Both the position numbers and the translations under genes were made by a program. This document shows positions 43,827-56,813 of a DNA stretch of 64,000 nucleotides, in pieces. This DNA comes from Ilyonectria destructans (taxonomy: Eukaryota > Ascomycota > Sordariomycetes > Hypocreales > Nectriaceae): positions 3,596,001-3,660,000 of the forward strand of contig JAHEWK010000002.1 of the NCBI GenBank assembly GCA_020740775.1, read 5' to 3'. Numbering within the stretch: the stretch's first letter is position 1; each line of letters opens with the position of its first letter. The notes under the pieces are model-generated. The model was not told the DNA's origin. It saw only the letters and a program-made list of their open reading frames with translations, and ran no database searches.

Positions 43827-44575
43827 GTCGCATTCGATGGGCTTCTGCGAGGCAAGACCCAGACTTCAGGATAGAGGATCTTCAGGTCGAAGGATCGTCT
43901 GGTTCGACTTGTTGAAGGGGAGAAGATGGAAGTGTGCAAGGTGTCAGCTCGAGGCGGGGTTAAAATCAGCCGGCAGCTTGGCCACAGCCTCGCCAGACAT
44001 TCAGCCTCCAATTACGCCTTGTGTGACGACCAATCTGAAGTCTGCACATGTTCCAATCAGAGGCCATGCCGTTGTGGTCGCAGCGAAATCACATTCAGCC
44101 AACAAGATTCAGATAAGCACACCAGCCCCGGGATAACGCCAACAGGCATCTAAGCTGCGCCTTCATTAGGCAGGCATATCCCCTCTAGTTAGACCCGGGT
44201 CCGTTGATTCTATGGATAAATTGAAATTAATTGAGAAAACACAAGGAGGGGTTCAAGACCCTGCTGATTGCCACGTGATGGGTGCCGACTGTTGAGCTTG
44301 CGGCGGAACTGATTTGTATGACGTTATCCACAACAACTGCCCTGCCGTTATTGGCTCACGACATCATCGCCACATGCTCACACCTCAATGAGTGACCGAA
44401 AAACTGGGAATATGGTCGTCTTAGGGCGCAAACACGTCACTTCGCGCTAGATCGTGATGTCCTTTTGCGAACGCTTTTAAATCGATCTGCCCAACATTAG
44501 AAACTTGACTAAAACACGTCAAGCATTCTGCAACACATAATCCAAGCATCAACCACCGAATGAGGATCAACCAAA
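43827..44575. promoter_or_regulatory. Divergent promoter region
   Basis: About 750 bp between the start codons of the HeLo-like/ankyrin gene and the hydrolase gene. It must carry both promoters; no specific sites are recognised. Confidence 0.45.
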
Positions 44576-46589
44576 ATGCCACGAACATTAGTGCTCTGTT
44601 TTATCCATGGATTCAAGGTATGATGTGCATGACTCTTCGGGAGTTCTGACGCTGATTGATGAATGATTTAGGGAACCGACGATACCTTTCAAGATTTCCC
44701 TTCTGTAAATCCTGCCTCAAGCCAAACGCGACCCGAATTATTCTGATGCATTAATAGGATCTCCGGAAAGCTGTCGCACAGCAGCTCCCAAGTGATCGTG
44801 TCGAGTCTATCGTCTATCCGAAATATGAGACGAAGGGCGAACTTTCAGAAGCCAGTGAAGCCTTTCTAGAATGGTATGATCTCTCGCATCACATGAATGC
44901 GGACGGTGCTGATAGATTACAGGCTGAAGGAACGCGTCATAGATATTAGAAAGGCACGCTCAGAAAACCCTTGGCCTCCCAGCGATAGGGATGTTGGAGT
45001 AGTCCTTGTCGCGCATTCCATGGGGTAAGTTCCATGCCTCTCAGTATCTATCTTCGGCTAACGGTGAGGTCACCAGTGGTTTCGTCGCATCAGATACGCT
45101 CTTCTTGGCACTCAACAGCCGAGTGGCCAATTCCGATAGCGACAGCCCCATTTTCCCTCCGATCCAAGGAATCTTAACCTTTGATACTCCATACAACGGA
45201 CTTGCACGCTCCATGTTTGTGTACGGGGCCTTCTCGAACTACTCCAAAGTCAACAGTGTCTTCAATGTCATGACCGCATTGTCGGCCGCTGCACCCGCAA
45301 GTCTAGCTCGACTTGGTGCTCGAAGAACAGCAACTGCCGCTGTGGCTACCTCTGGGAGTCCCCAATGGAAGGCGTGGCAGCTGGTCGCTGTCAAAACTGG
45401 CACGGTTGGTGCCATCGCCGCTGGTGGTGTGGCTGCCTACACGCACCGAGAGGCAATTATGAAAGGCATGAGAAGCATCAACAAAGAGTCCGTTATCGAG
45501 AGCTATCAGCAAAGCATTAATGCAATAGGTCAAGGCCTCGCGTACATCAATCGCGGAAATGTCGGGAAGTCATTCGCCTGGCTTTCGGACCACTTTACGT
45601 TTGTCGGTGCCTTGCTCAAACAGAAAGAACTGAACCGTCGCATCGAGCGCATGGGTGCTTTGAAGGGTATTGGGATCCACGACTTCTATTGCTCGCTTGG
45701 GGAGAATGGCTACTGGAGCGGCGGTTACTTCGTGCCGGAGAGAACTTTCTGTGCAGTCCCGGAGGAGAGCCACCCCGCGTACGGCCTATTTTCCCGGCGC
45801 GTCTTGCCCAAGGATAAGATCGACGATGAGATCCAGGCGCATCTGAGTATGTTTAGGCCTGAGAAATATCCAGGATACAAGGATATGACCGAGGAGTCGG
45901 CTGTCCTTGTCAAAAGTTGGTTTCTGAGCGAAGAACCAATCTTCGATGACCCCAAGTTCCAAGAGACACCTGTGGACGAAGCAAACGAGCATGCGACAGT
46001 GACGGATATTTTGGACACGCCCCCCGAGAAACTCGAAAAGGCCGAACAGGCTGTGGAAGATGAGAAACAGATTGACGATCACCCAGACGAGTCTCCTATC
46101 GATATCACCGCCGCCGCATCGCTCGTCCCTCTACCTAGCGACGAAGGAGAGCTCGTTGGGGACGCCAGCACCGACACCACCAATGACCCGGAAAAGAGAA
46201 ACTACTTAAACCATCTGTTCCAGGTGGCACAGCAAGCTGGAACAGGACTGTCGGGTGTGAAGGGCTGGCTGCCTAATAAGATGCCACAGATGCCGCAGAT
46301 GCCACAGATGCCGACAATTCCCAGCGGGATGCCCAGCATGCCCAACATGCCCAGCATGCCAAACATGCCAAACATGCCAAACATGCCAAACATGCCAAGC
46401 ATGCCTGGTGTTCCCGCCTCAGTATCATCGCTAGGCCAGGTCTCAATGCCGAGTGTCAAGATGTTTTCGAAAAAGGAGACCAAAAACGAGGACCAGAAGG
46501 AAGAAACCAAGGAGGCCAAGCAGCCAGTTTCGGAAACTGGGGCGATCGATGGCCGCGAAAACGAGGGGGTTGATGTCAAGGCTGCTTAA
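44576..46589 (+). CDS. DUF676-type alpha/beta hydrolase with Met-Pro repeats
   Basis: Five exons (44576-44617, 44672-44704, 44758-44873, 44923-45024, 45077-46589) give 601 residues. The protein opens MPRTLVLCFIHGFK with the oxyanion HGF motif, continues GTDDTFQDFPSDLRKAV, and has the nucleophile elbow VAHSMGG with Ser at about 96. FDTPYNG follows, as in the fungal group related to DUF676 lipase-like proteins. A hydrophobic stretch around 190-220 may touch membranes. Residues about 499-541 are Met-Pro-rich triplets. The C terminus is Lys/Glu-rich. A short-chain lipid esterase is the usual suggestion for the family, but no substrate is shown. The first exons are tiny and were placed by splice consensus. 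Confidence 0.88.
46281..46408 (+). repeat. Coding tandem repeat, Met-Pro triplets
   Basis: Imperfect 9 bp units (ATGCCAAAC, ATGCCCAGC and similar) run in frame through the hydrolase gene and encode MP-Q, MP-N and MP-S triplets. Four neighbouring units are identical, so copy number probably varies between strains. Confidence 0.85.
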
Positions 46590-47047
46590 AATCTACTTAG
46601 TAATTTGTTCAAAGTGTATTATCGAATAATCCTCTAGGCGCCTCTTAGTGAGCACATGTTTGTACATTAGTCCCCGTGGGTCATGTTTGTCCATTATTAT
46701 AAACATCCTCATTTAATTAGCGCCTTCCCAAACATTGCTTTCATTGGGGCATTCCGAATTACAGTAGGCTCACCTCTCTTTGTTACGATAGGCAATTCCC
46801 TTTGTTTAATCCAGGCAGAAGATGGTTTGTCATCGTTGCTTGCTGTGGATTCGACCACACCCTAGGCAAACAGGCGTATTTGTTAGGCAGCACCACGTAA
46901 GAATAAGACGGCCCGAGAACAAAGGCTGTCTGTTTATATATTGAGCCCCGTCTTCCATGCCCAATTCCCTGAGAGAATTTCTCATCCCAAAAATTCTTTC
47001 CTTTCATTCGATAACTATTCGAATTGAGCCATTGCTGTCCGCTCGTC
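46590..47047. other. Intergenic, RCC1 promoter
   Basis: No gene is supported. It lies just upstream of a constitutively needed gene and presumably contains its promoter. Confidence 0.5.
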
Positions 47048-48700
47048 ATGGCCCCAACGACGCGCTCTGCGAGACGCAAGCCCGCTGGATCGACGAATGG
47101 CCCTAGCGGCCCAGCGACAAACACCAAGACACAGAAGACTCCAGCGACAGTCTTATCAGGTATGTTCCAGAACGCGCATTCTGCTGGACTTTTTGTCGCA
47201 TATTCCAACCTAACTTCTCGCCAGTCGCATCTAGGAAGAGAAAGGACCCAGGAAACGAGAAGCATCAGGCCACCAAGAAACAAAAGACCCAGACAACCCA
47301 TGCGGTAGCAAAAGCAAAGCCCAAGAAGGCGGCTGCACCCAGAGTGTCTGCCATTTCAGCGCCGTCTCCCATCGTCGATCAGTCACAGCCAAAGCTTTCC
47401 ATTCTTATGCTCGGCACCGTTGATTTTTCGGAGCTTGGGCTTGGGCCCGATGAGAAGGAGTGCATGCTCCCTCACATCAATCCGTATCTTGACCCCAAGG
47501 ATCAGTCTGCTTTTCACATCTCCAAGTACGCCGTCGGTGGTATGCACACGGTCGCTCTCACTGTTGATAACAAAGTCGTCACATGGGGCGTCAACGATCA
47601 TGGAGCTCTGGGCAGAGACACTTCGTGGGATGGCGATGAGACGGCTAATCGCTACGAGTCGACTCCGTGCGAGGTGTCGCCCAGTCATTTTCCACCGGGC
47701 GCAAGAATAACACAAGTCGCTGCTAGTGACAGCTGCAGTCTTGCTCTTACCGATACCGGTTTGGTCTATGGATGGGGCACTTTTATGGTATTTCTTCTAC
47801 TCGCTTTCTACAAATTTGACATCTAACTTGTTCCAGGATCCCGGAGGGAAGAAGCGATTTGGCTACGATCAGCTCGGCAAACTCATCGCCATCCAGAATA
47901 CTCCGCGGCTCATTCTTGGGCTCGGCAACATCACCCAGATCGCCTGCGGAGCCAACCATGCACTGGCCCTAGATGCAGCCGGTACCATTTGGGCCTGGGG
48001 CTCAGGTCATCAGAACCAGCTCGGAAAGCGTCTTGTTGCCCGCAATCACGATGGACTGACACCTCGCCGCGTGGAGATTTTCCGGAACAAAGCCAAGTAC
48101 ATTGCTTCTGGAGCATATCATTCCTTTGCCGTCGACCAAAAGGACAATGTCTGGGCTTGGGGCCTCAACGGATTCGGCCAAGCTGGCGATATAACATCCG
48201 CAGGTGGCCATGAGGCGTTTCTGCCGCACCCAGTGAAGATCCCAGGACTGTCAGGTAGAGGCGTGCATGTGCTAGATGGCGGAACGCATCACTCGGCTGC
48301 TGTTACAGAGGATGGGGAATGCTTGATGTGGGGCAGCATCAGGGGCGGGCAACTGGGCATCCAGTTCACGCAGGAGCAGATTGAGGACTCTTCGCACGTT
48401 CTTTGCGATGAGCGTGGTGAGCCTCGCATTTGTCTTCGTCCTACCGCCGTCTCCGGTATTGGACCCGTTGCGCATGTTGCCTGTAGCACTGGTCATACCA
48501 TCTACATCACCAAGAACGGCAACGGCTATGGCACAGGATTCGGCAACGGCGGTCAGCTGGGAAATGGCAACGAGGATGATACCGATGTTCCACAGCTCAT
48601 GATAGGGGATGAGCTCCACGGCAAGCACTTGGTATCTGCGGGTGCGGGCGGACAATTCTCAGTTGTTGCCGCGCGTGCGAAAGTGCCTGGAGATTACTGA
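47048..48700 (+). CDS. pim1: RCC1-family Ran guanine-nucleotide exchange factor
   Basis: Three exons (47048-47159, 47225-47787, 47837-48700) give 512 residues. A basic N-terminal tail of about 95 residues (RSARRKP, KRKDPGN, AKAKPKK) is the nuclear and chromatin-binding type. Seven-bladed propeller repeats follow: GGMHTVALTVDNKVVTWG, AASDSCSLALTDTGLVYGWG, CGANHALALDAAGTIWAWG, GAYHSFAVDQKDNVWAWG, GGTHHSAAVTEDGECLMWG and CSTGHTIYITKNGNGYGTG. The protein exchanges GDP for GTP on Ran at chromatin and so drives nuclear transport. The symbol is by homology with fission yeast pim1 and budding yeast SRM1; orthology is likely but untested. Confidence 0.93.
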
Positions 48701-49357
48701 GAGTCTGTGGCATGGAAATCCATCCGCACAAGAACACGGCCAGGCTGGAATTCTGTACCCCGGCTATTCATTCTGGTAGCGTCGTCTCATACAGCCATTG
48801 CTTTTAGATGTACTGGGCGTCCGTGCCTGAGCGCATTTATCTAGGCCTAGGGAGATATCATAGCAATCGCGGAGTTTTAAATCAAGGGTCTAGATTTTGG
48901 AGTTGCAGTGCAACAGATCTAGGTTGAGCAGCAAGGTATTGGTGTTACATGCGCCACGGAATCAAGTCCTAAATAATATGAATTTTAAGACATTGCGAGC
49001 CATTTAATGATTTTATTCAATAACTATGAAACACAATGAATATATTTTTACTCGTCAATTTTATTAATCGTCAAGAACTTGACGAAATAGATCATTTTCG
49101 AGTACTCAATAGTCAGCCCTAATAAACCCAAGGATGCATGCAGGGATCAAGAGCTTAGCGGCCATTCACTTTGTAATCGATACTTATAAATATGCGAATA
49201 GCCGAAAATAGACCATCCTAGGATTTCTCATGCATGCTTAGGCACCCAGGTCATACAGAGCCTGGTGAGCTGCGCCGCCCAGGTCAGCGATTCATTCACA
49301 CATTTTGTTGTCGAGATCTGAGGCGCCTCGAACTGAAAAGGAACAGCTTAATAAAAT
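48701..49357. other. Intergenic, nothing recognised
   Basis: An AT-leaning part around 48950-49220 and the promoter of the following NLR-kinase gene. No credible open frame. Confidence 0.5.
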
Positions 49358-52300
49358 ATGAGCGATCCTCTCGGTGTCACTGCGAGTGTCATAGCAGTAA
49401 TTCAACTCGCGGCCACGGCGACGCAGTATCTCAAAGACGTCAAAAATGGCTCCACTGATCGAATGCGGCTGCGTGATGAGCTGCGGAGCTCGGTTTGCCT
49501 TCTCGAGATGCTAAAAGACCGCCTCGAGGACAACGACAATACTGCTCATACTGGAGAGTCGCTAAAACTTTCTTCCATCCAGTCGTTGGCCAGCTCAGAA
49601 GGCCCCCTCAATCTCTTCAGACGAGTCCTAGAAGAAATCATCGCAAAACTCGCTCCGCAAGATAAACTCCGCCGGTTCTCGCAGCCCTTCACGTGGCCCT
49701 TTGATAAAAAGGACATTTCAGAGCTACTCTCTTCTTTAGAGCGACTAAAAAGCTTCTTGAACTTGGTCTTGCAAAATGATCTTATGTACAGATTCTTCGC
49801 CCAGCTCATCCATCCGAGGAGCTTTACTATGGGTTGTGCTGACCTGGCTATAGCGACCTTGCAAAGTTCACAAATCTCAAGCTTGATGACATCGGCAACA
49901 AGGTGCAAAGCTCTGAGGTTAGGTCTCAAGAAGCCGAGGTCCTAAAGGTCATTCTCTGGATCAGCCCAATCTCTTTCCGCGCAAGACATCTTGGGGTTTT
50001 AGAAAGTGTCCAACCAGGAACGGGCACCTGGCTTCTCCGGCATGAGACGTTTCGCAACTGGGTCAAGGGCGACATCAATGTTCTTTGGTGCCCAGGCATA
50101 CGTATGTTCCCCATCGAAGATGGTGATGATGGAGCTAATCCAACTCTTCAGCGGGAGCGGGAAAGACGAGGCTCGTGTATGTTCCTCCTAGATCCTCTGC
50201 TGTATTTAAACTCGCCATCTCCTTCAGCTGGGTATTTCCAACTTGAGCTAACATCTTCTGCATTTTAGATCCTTGATAGTCGATCATCTTGAACGCGACG
50301 GCAGTTCGCCTCAGAACCTTTGCACATATGTCTACTGCGACTATAACCAACGAAAGGAGCAGACTTCTGTCACACTCTTGTCAAGTCTGCTTCAACAAGT
50401 GCTTCAACATTCTTCGAGTGCTACCTTGCCATCAATGGTAGCACTTCTTTATCGCTCGCATCAAAAGTACGGTACACGCCCAACATTAACCCAGATCACG
50501 GCTACACTGCGCAAGTTGATCTCAAATTTCAAGATATTTTACGTCGTCGTTGACGCCTTGGACGAGTGTGCCGAGTCTGAAGAGGACGCTATCCGATTTG
50601 TCTCCGTCGTTTCCTCGTTGGGCCCGCAAGTCAGACTACTATGCACCTCTCGATTTTCCAGCACTTTTGACGGCTATTTCAAGGACTCTGAGAGACTTGA
50701 GATTTCTGCACAGAAAGGAGACATCAGAATGTTTCTCGATTCGCACATACCACAGCAACACAGGCTATCAAGGCACGTACGAGCTGATCCAAGCTTGAAA
50801 GAAGACATAATCGGGGCTATCATTGAAGAATCCCAGGGGATGTAAGATTCACGCTCCTAAACAACGAAAGGCTTTGCTGACAATTGTGGCAGGTTTTTGC
50901 TAGCAAAGTTACACGTCGAGTCTCTATCTCGAAAGTTCAACCGCAAAGAAGTCCGATCTTCCCTCAAGACTCTTCCTCCGACATTAGACGCCACTTACTC
51001 GGATGCACTTCAAAGGGTGTATAGTCAGGCTCCCGATTCTGTCGAAGTGGCGGAGTCGGTGTTATTCTGGGTCATTTGCGCCCAGAGAACACTGACAATG
51101 TTGGAGCTCCAGCATATGCACGCCACACGGGAGTTGCCTGAGGGATCCGCTCTTTATGAAGACGATCTACCCGACGCAGAAATCCTCACAAGTGTTTGCG
51201 GTGGTCTTATCATCGTTGACGCGGAATCTCAAACTGTCCGCCCAGTTCATTACACCGCTCAGCAGTACTTCGAGAGGTGTCATAGTAAGGACCTCCTGGA
51301 CGCGAAAATGAGCCTTGCAAACGTCAGTTTGACATACTTGACGTTGCCAAATTTCTCAAGCGGCGTATGTACAGACGATAAGGCTATGTCGCAACGCCTT
51401 GACCAATATCCTTTCCTAGACTATGCTGCAAAGCATTGGGGATCAGAAGTCGATCAATTTGACACGGACTCGATTTGGCCAAGTATCCAGACTTTCTTCG
51501 CCAACCCAGTCGCGCTTCAAGTTGCGAATCAAACTTGGAATATTGACAATGCTCGTTACGGCGACTGGAGTCAAGAATATCCCAGGGATGTACCCGCCCT
51601 AGTTCTTGCCTCTACGTTCAATCTCCCGAAGATTATTCGTCAAATGGTATCAGATGGCCACAGCACAGAAGGCAGTGGAAGCGATAGAGAGACTGCGCTA
51701 ATTCGTTCTGCATCGTTTGGGCACACAGAGAACGTCCGGACACTTCTGGAACTATGTGCGTCTGTAAATGAACATGATTATATGCAGCAAACCGCGGTAC
51801 AGCGAGCAGCCAAGGGCGGGAAAGGAAGCGTCGTCAGAGTCTTGCTAGACGGATCCGCAGATGTTAACATGAGAGCGTCAAGCGACTGGACCGCACTCAT
51901 GTCTGCTGTTTCGAGTGGCAACATCGAAGTCGTCCGGATGTTGGTACAAGCGGGGGCAGACTTGACAGCTGAAACCGTGTGGGGCGATTCCGCGTTGAGC
52001 ATCGCAACACGCAACGGCCAAGAAGCCATCGCCACTTTTCTCGCGGATAGCGGAGCAATTCTTCCCCGCGGGTTGGCTGGACACCGTGCTTCCGTCGTGG
52101 CTTCCCAAAAAGGACTTCATCAGCTTGTCAGGAGGCTCACTCAACTCGCCCCAGATTATGAATCCGTTGCTCAGAGACCCCTTGAACGGCAAGCTTCGAT
52201 GCTGATGGGTGGACTGTCTGAGGCTCAAGTGGCAGCAGCAAACGTCTCAGGACGGCAGCCTGGGACACACTCTTCCACGCCTGGCATTGATGATAGTGAT

Positions 52301-53348
52301 TTCTCGGATGTCATGGAAGGCTTCGACTACAATATTGGGTTTTCGAGAAGATACTCCACGCTCAAGAAGCTCGGCAAGGGTCACTACGCGGAAGTTTTCC
52401 TGTGCGTTAACAGAGTCACCAACGTCAAGTACGCTGTCAAAGCATTCCGTATCGATGGATGGGAAAAGTCTCTCAAAACCTTGAGCATGCGTCGCGAGGT
52501 CAAAGCGATGGAGGAGCTTCGGAAGAAGTCCCACCCGAATATCCTACGACTCGTTGACCTATTTGCGGAGTACTCGGATAACAAGATCTACCTGGTCATG
52601 GAAATTGCACCGGAAGGGGAACTCTTCAACTATATCGTCACGAAACAAAAGCTCACGGAAGAGGAGGCCCGGAAACTGTTCTTGCAGCTGTTTTCTGCAA
52701 TAGAATTCTTGGTTAGTCCCCGACTTCTCAGCAGCATTTTGACTTCCAGGAGCTGATTTTGCATAGCACGGTAATGGGTGGGTACATCGAGATGTCAAGC
52801 CCGAGAACATTTTACTCTCCGGCACAAAGGATATGACAGTGAAGCTCGCAGACTTTGGGCTGGCGAAAAAGATCAATACCGAACCAGGAGTCTGGGAATT
52901 GACAACCACTCTCTGCGGTACACCAAGCTGTGCGTATCCATGCCTTTGCAGCTCGCAACAATTACTAAATATCTCAGATGTGGCTCCCGAAATACTGGAA
53001 GAAGGGGCCCACAGACGATACGGGTTCCCGGTGGACATATGGTCTTGCGGCATTGTCTTGTACATTTGCTTGTGTGGTTTTCCACCATTCTCGGACGAGC
53101 TCTATTCCCGGGATTTTCCGTATTCCCTTTCCCAGCAAATTAAGATGGCGCGGTTCGACTATCCGTCACCGTACTGGGATTCAGTCGCGGACCCGGCGTT
53201 GGATCTCATCGACAGCATGTTGGTCGTTGACATGGAACGGCGGGTTACGATTCAGGAGTGTCTTGAACACCCCTGGACCGTCGAAACAGCCCTCCCAATA
53301 TTGCGAGACGGTACAATCGACAGGTCTGGAGCGGACCCTTTTGAGTGA
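49358..53348 (+). CDS. NLR-kinase fusion: HeLo-like, NACHT, ankyrin, Ser/Thr kinase
   Basis: Seven exons (49358-49785, 49854-50101, 50152-50176, 50269-50841, 50893-52711, 52767-52929, 52978-53348) give 1208 residues; every phase fits, including a 25-nt exon encoding the P-loop. Residues 1-150 are a HeLo-like/STAND N-terminal domain (VTASVIAVIQLAATATQYL). NACHT: P-loop GIPGAGKTRLV at about 223-234, Walker B YVVVDALDECAE at about 325-336, sensor-like LLCTSRF near 360. Ankyrin repeats lie at about 688-812. A CAMK-like kinase domain fills about 910-1195 with all key residues: LGKGHYAEVF, Lys in KYAVKAF (about 937), HRDVKPEN (about 1038-1045), DFG (1060-1062), APE (1088-1090), and WSCGIVLYICLCGFPPF. 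Fungal NLR effectors are normally N-terminal, so a C-terminal active-looking kinase is unusual. The kinase starts in the same exon as the ankyrin repeats, so the fusion does not depend on a doubtful splice. Confidence 0.9.
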
Positions 53349-54577
53349 GTCGAATCAAATTTAGTCAGGCCGTCGCCATCACCAGGCAAAGTTCATCGCA
53401 CACAAAAAAGAAAATATTTAAAAAAAAAAAGCAAGAAAGAAGCTTATTAACTCTAAACGGCTCTGCTTGAGGTCATTTGATTACCAGCATCGTAGATCTT
53501 CTTGCTTTCATAACTTCAGCTCGGGAACATCCAGATCACTAATCTAGTGTATACCAGCTACCCACTGCCCACCAATAATTGTGGCCTACTTGGGGAATAT
53601 ATGATGCACTTTTCTATGGATTCAGTTAGCTCCAATGTATTTCGAATAGGGGCGATCTATGGATAGTGCATTCGGGCTGGAGATCGAGCAGCTAATCGCC
53701 GGGTACTCATCCCGGGTTGCGATCAGCGATCTTAATCGTCACCAGTGGCTTGCGGGCTGTAATTGTGCATATGCAAGGCGCATGTAGTCTTTTGCAGAAG
53801 CATTTCTGGCAAGGCTTGGCCAAGCATCGATCGCTCATTCGTCAGGTCTTAGTTCTCCAGCTTCGTTGGGTACTGCCCTGCAGTGGAAGAAAAGCAACCA
53901 TCACAGGTTGATTGGGTCAGCTGCTAGCCAAATCTTGCTATTCCGCGGAGCAGTGAGACACGGGCTTCACATCGGAACGGATGTTGCTTCCGGTAGACAA
54001 TGAGTCAACAATGTCTCGGATGGTGCCTTTTCACACGGTTTCTTTTCTCGAGGTTTGTTTCGTTTACTTATGCTCCATGCATGCCACCCAAGGAGAGCGC
54101 GGACTCGCAGTAGTGGGTCTGGAATGCTGGGGAAAGGTTTTGGTACCAACGGAGTAAACAGGATGGCCATCTGTCACATTTCCTCGTCCTCCCAATGCGG
54201 GCTAATTAATAAACAATTTTACCGAGCTTCACCATGCGACACTACTTACTACGTACCGTTAGTCGCCCAGAGACGGGCTCGGTAGCTCGGTAAATTTAGC
54301 TCGCTCCTTTGCGACAAGGGGCTAGCTCATTCCCACCAAGCTCCAAGCCAACGTGACGTGTCGAACGCCCGTAATTATTTCAGCGGAGGAGGGCCCCGTC
54401 GACTCTCATTGGATTCTCGATTCCTCACAATCCCCCGTGTTGATAGAGCGCGCGACCACTTAACATACGAACGCACCCCGTCGATAGTCTCGAGTTCGAC
54501 TCAGCAACGCGAGGAGCCCTTTATCTCATCCTCACTTCCCCTAAACCCTCGCCGAATTGCCTCATCCCTGCGTCCAG
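53349..54577. other. Intergenic, nothing recognised
   Basis: It begins with an A-rich tract after the NLR-kinase stop and ends in the 5' leader of the Zn2Cys6 gene. A plus frame at 54358-54783 overlaps that gene's start in another frame and is judged a shadow. Confidence 0.5.
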
Positions 54578-56813
54578 ATGAGCCAACGCATCCCCTCAAT
54601 GCGGCCTGTTGCTCGATCGCAGACCATTGCCACCAGGTCTCCAGACGCCACCATTCAGAGACCGGGACCTCCTTCCAAGACCTCGCTGGTCCCGAGACGC
54701 AAAGCCGTCTCCGTCGCCTGCAACTGTTGTCGAAAGCGAAAGGAGCGGTGCGATGGCAAACGCCCTACATGCTCCACCTGTGAATCCAGAGCCAAGGCCT
54801 GTTCCTATCCCCACTCTGATCGAGACCTGGTTCGCACCGCTCCGTTGAAGAGGAGTCTGGAAGCCCTTCAAGACGAGAATCAGCAGTGGCGGGAGCTGTA
54901 TCGTCTTATCAAGAACCTGCCTGACGCAAAAGCACGACAAGCACTCGTCCAAATCCGTACTGCAGCGGACCCGATTGAGGTCCTCGATTTTGCTAGGCAC
55001 CTTGCTAATTCCGGTCCAAGCGCTGGGCCTAGTTTCGTTCATTATAATCCCCGAGTCGACAGTTTAGACCTCAAGGCGTTGAGCGAGAGTCGGATCAGGG
55101 TGCACGCTCGCCCGTGGACCATCGTCGCAAGAGACGGCCTAGTTTCTGAGCTGATCACATCCTTCTTCGCTTGGGACCATGCCTTCCTCTGCCCTTTCAT
55201 TGACCCTTATTCCTTCCTGGAAGATATGAGAACTGATGACCCAGAGAAGGCAAAATACTGTTCGCCGTTTCTAGTCAATGCCATCTGCGCCACTCGATGT
55301 GTACGTGTTGTCCTCGCATCAATTCAAACAACGATTCTAATTCAAATGTTAGTTCACATCTAGCCGAGCAAAGAGCATCAGTTCTATAGATGGAAGGGAC
55401 ATAGGCTCCAAGTTCGTCGACGAAGCCAAGAAAATGCTAGAGCGTGAGAATGGTCGTGCCTCACTCCCCACCGTCCAGGGCCTTGCTCTGCTCTTCTTGT
55501 TGGCGGGTCAAACTGGAAGTGACAGAGCCGGTATGGTAAGTGGTCCTCTTGTCAGATCATCTAAGTCAACACAAGTTCTAGAGGTCTTGCTGTCACTGAC
55601 AAATTATCCGTTCATTTTCATGACTTGATTTTCTTTCGACCTCTCTGACATTTCGTCTAGATGTATCGCTATGCCGCCTACGAAATGCTTTTTCGATTAC
55701 ATCTCGACAGGGCTTTTAACAGCATAAAAGACGATCCAGCAAAGTCACGGCAGAGACAGATCATATCGAGAGCCCTCTGGGGATTGTTTTGCTTCGAAAG
55801 GTATGTAAAGCTGCCACAGTATATTCATCAGAACTATCCTAAGAAACCGCTATTCTTTGATACAGTGTTGTCTCGTATATGTATATAGATTCGTCCCTAC
55901 TCGTCCCCCCAACGATTCCTCGGTGTTTTGAGACGAGCCCGCAACCATTATCCACTCAGCCAGGAAATGTCGACATGTTTGGTGCTCCCTACACCAAAGG
56001 AAGCAGCCCACCACCATTTGTTCCTAGAACCCTCAACGCTCAATGTGATCTGTCTCTATTTCTTTACCGAGCTATGCAGAGGAATGCCGTGGCGGATATT
56101 GGCAGTGAGGAGGACCTCCGCGAGAGACGCAGTCTGTATAAAGAAGTGCTCGAGTGGAGAAAGTTTCTCCCAGCATACATGAAATATGAATCAAATCCAA
56201 CTCCACAGACGTGCTACTTGAGGTTGGTTCACCCTCTCCCTGCCTGAACCACTCTAACGTTCTTCCCAGGGTGTATTTCGACGAGGTTTTGACGGGAATC
56301 TTGCGACCCCTGCCGCCGGACATAATTTTCGACAACGACTTCAACGTGCGAGATCTGTGCATCAAATACGCCGACATTGACACGAGGATCATTACGGAAC
56401 ACATACGGGCCTTCCCTATGCAGGACTACTCGTGCATGACGCTGAGTGGGCTGTTCAACGCAGTCCTGGCCATTGTTCCGCACCTGGATGATCCCAAATC
56501 CCATGCAATCTTCTTCAAGGCAACACTAATCCTGCGGTGGAGCGTGAGCGACTTCCCCATGTCTCGGTTCACTCTGCTGGGAATCAAGGCGCTCGCGTGG
56601 ACATTGAAGATCGGCGTGCCGCCAGAGTCGGCTCCGCATTTCGAGAATCTCATGACTGGAAAGGAGGAGTTGAAGGACATACCGCTCGCGATTGCGCTTC
56701 CTCCTGTCGAGGCTGTGAGGAGGTTTTTGTCAGTGGAGGACAGTGAATGTGGTGGACCAGGGATTGAAATGGGTTTGTTGCTCTCTAAATGGAGCACGCT
56801 GTCGATTGAGTGA
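54578..56813 (+). CDS. Zn2Cys6 transcription factor
   Basis: Five exons (54578-55300, 55353-55535, 55661-55800, 55866-56222, 56270-56813) give 648 residues. The binuclear zinc cluster is at about residues 48-75 (ACNCCRKRKERCDGK, PTCSTCESRAKACSY), spaced C-x2-C-x6-C-x6-C-x2-C-x6-C. A short helical linker is followed by a middle homology region (LITSFFAWDHAFLCPFIDP, RALWGLFCFE, VDMFGAPYTKGSSPPPF) typical of fungal activators. It is expected to bind CGG-type sites in the nucleus. Acceptors at introns 1 and 3 were chosen upstream of nearer AGs, which would give stops. Targets are unknown; it lies between the NLR-kinase and the HeLo-like pair. Confidence 0.9.

Noticed and set aside
45006..45076. 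Plus-strand start for the hydrolase at 45006
   Set aside because: This would begin inside an intron and lose the oxyanion and nucleophile motifs. The upstream exons restore a full alpha/beta hydrolase start.
54358..54783. Plus-strand 141-codon frame at the Zn2Cys6 start
   Set aside because: It overlaps the zinc-cluster exon in another frame. The zinc-cluster frame is clearly the coding one.
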